Source: Kocuria sp.
Lineage (GTDB): Bacteria > Actinomycetota > Actinomycetes > Actinomycetales > Micrococcaceae
Reading direction: 5' to 3'
Assembly (NCBI GenBank): GCA_030453435.1
Contig: JAKDKI010000150.1
Location: 1 to 6,112 of the forward strand
DNA length: 6,112 nt
Numbering within the stretch: the first letter of the stretch is position 1; each line of letters starts with the position of its first letter. This document shows positions 6,111 through 6,112 of this stretch, one piece after another. The position numbers were made by a program, and so were the translations under genes. The notes under the pieces are model-generated. The model saw only the letters and a program-made list of their open reading frames with translations. It did no database searches and had not been told where the DNA came from.

Positions 6111-6112
6111 GA

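Larger units (their letters stand above)
4867..6112 (-). mobile_element. IS481-family insertion sequence, right end present, left end beyond the window
   Basis: The element consists of the leftward DDE transposase gene plus about 107 bp of terminal sequence downstream of its stop. The tip is placed at 4867, where the sequence starts TGTCCTGAGTCGGG. The following GTCATCGTTGACA is the kind of terminal sequence (CAACGATG in reverse) I associate with actinobacterial IS481 elements. Only one base separates this tip from the tRNA CCA. The other inverted repeat and any target duplication are outside the window, so the exact boundary is an inference; a tip closer to the transposase stop cannot be excluded. 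Confidence 0.7.

Overview
The window looks like a high-GC actinobacterial chromosome, most likely Micrococcales. The evidence is an actinobacterial-style RecQ with a C-terminal phosphoribosyltransferase-like domain, promoters of the TAnnnT -10 type with leaderless starts, and a type of IS481 element common in that phylum. The genus cannot be fixed from this sequence alone.

Layout from left to right: (1) the 3' part of a RecQ-family helicase gene on the + strand, cut by the left edge; (2) a family 2 glycosyltransferase gene (+); (3) a Wzx/MurJ-like 14-helix polysaccharide flippase gene on the - strand, meeting the glycosyltransferase tail to tail with a 6-bp gap; (4) a family 4 glycosyltransferase gene (+), divergent from the flippase across a 97-bp promoter region; (5) a complete tRNA-Ser(GCU) gene with encoded CCA and a recognisable promoter; (6) an IS481-family insertion sequence whose right end lies one base after the tRNA CCA. 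Its transposase runs leftward and is cut by the right edge.

Two glycosyltransferases and a lipid-linked-glycan flippase side by side suggest a small cell-envelope glycan locus: cytoplasmic sugar transfer followed by export of the glycan across the membrane. They do not form one operon. Each appears to have its own promoter, and in all three a TAnnnT hexamer sits 6-7 nt before the ATG with no convincing Shine-Dalgarno, so all three mRNAs may be leaderless.

The most interesting non-coding structure is in the IS end. Two tandem imperfect 22-bp repeats, probably transposase-binding sites, are followed by a 14-bp hairpin that is fully paired only in + strand RNA and carries a T-run only on that strand. 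It would stop transcription entering from the tRNA side, and may now serve as the tRNA terminator. I see no clearly new multi-gene system here. The gene content is ordinary, and the points worth checking are the leaderless starts and the tRNA/IS junction.
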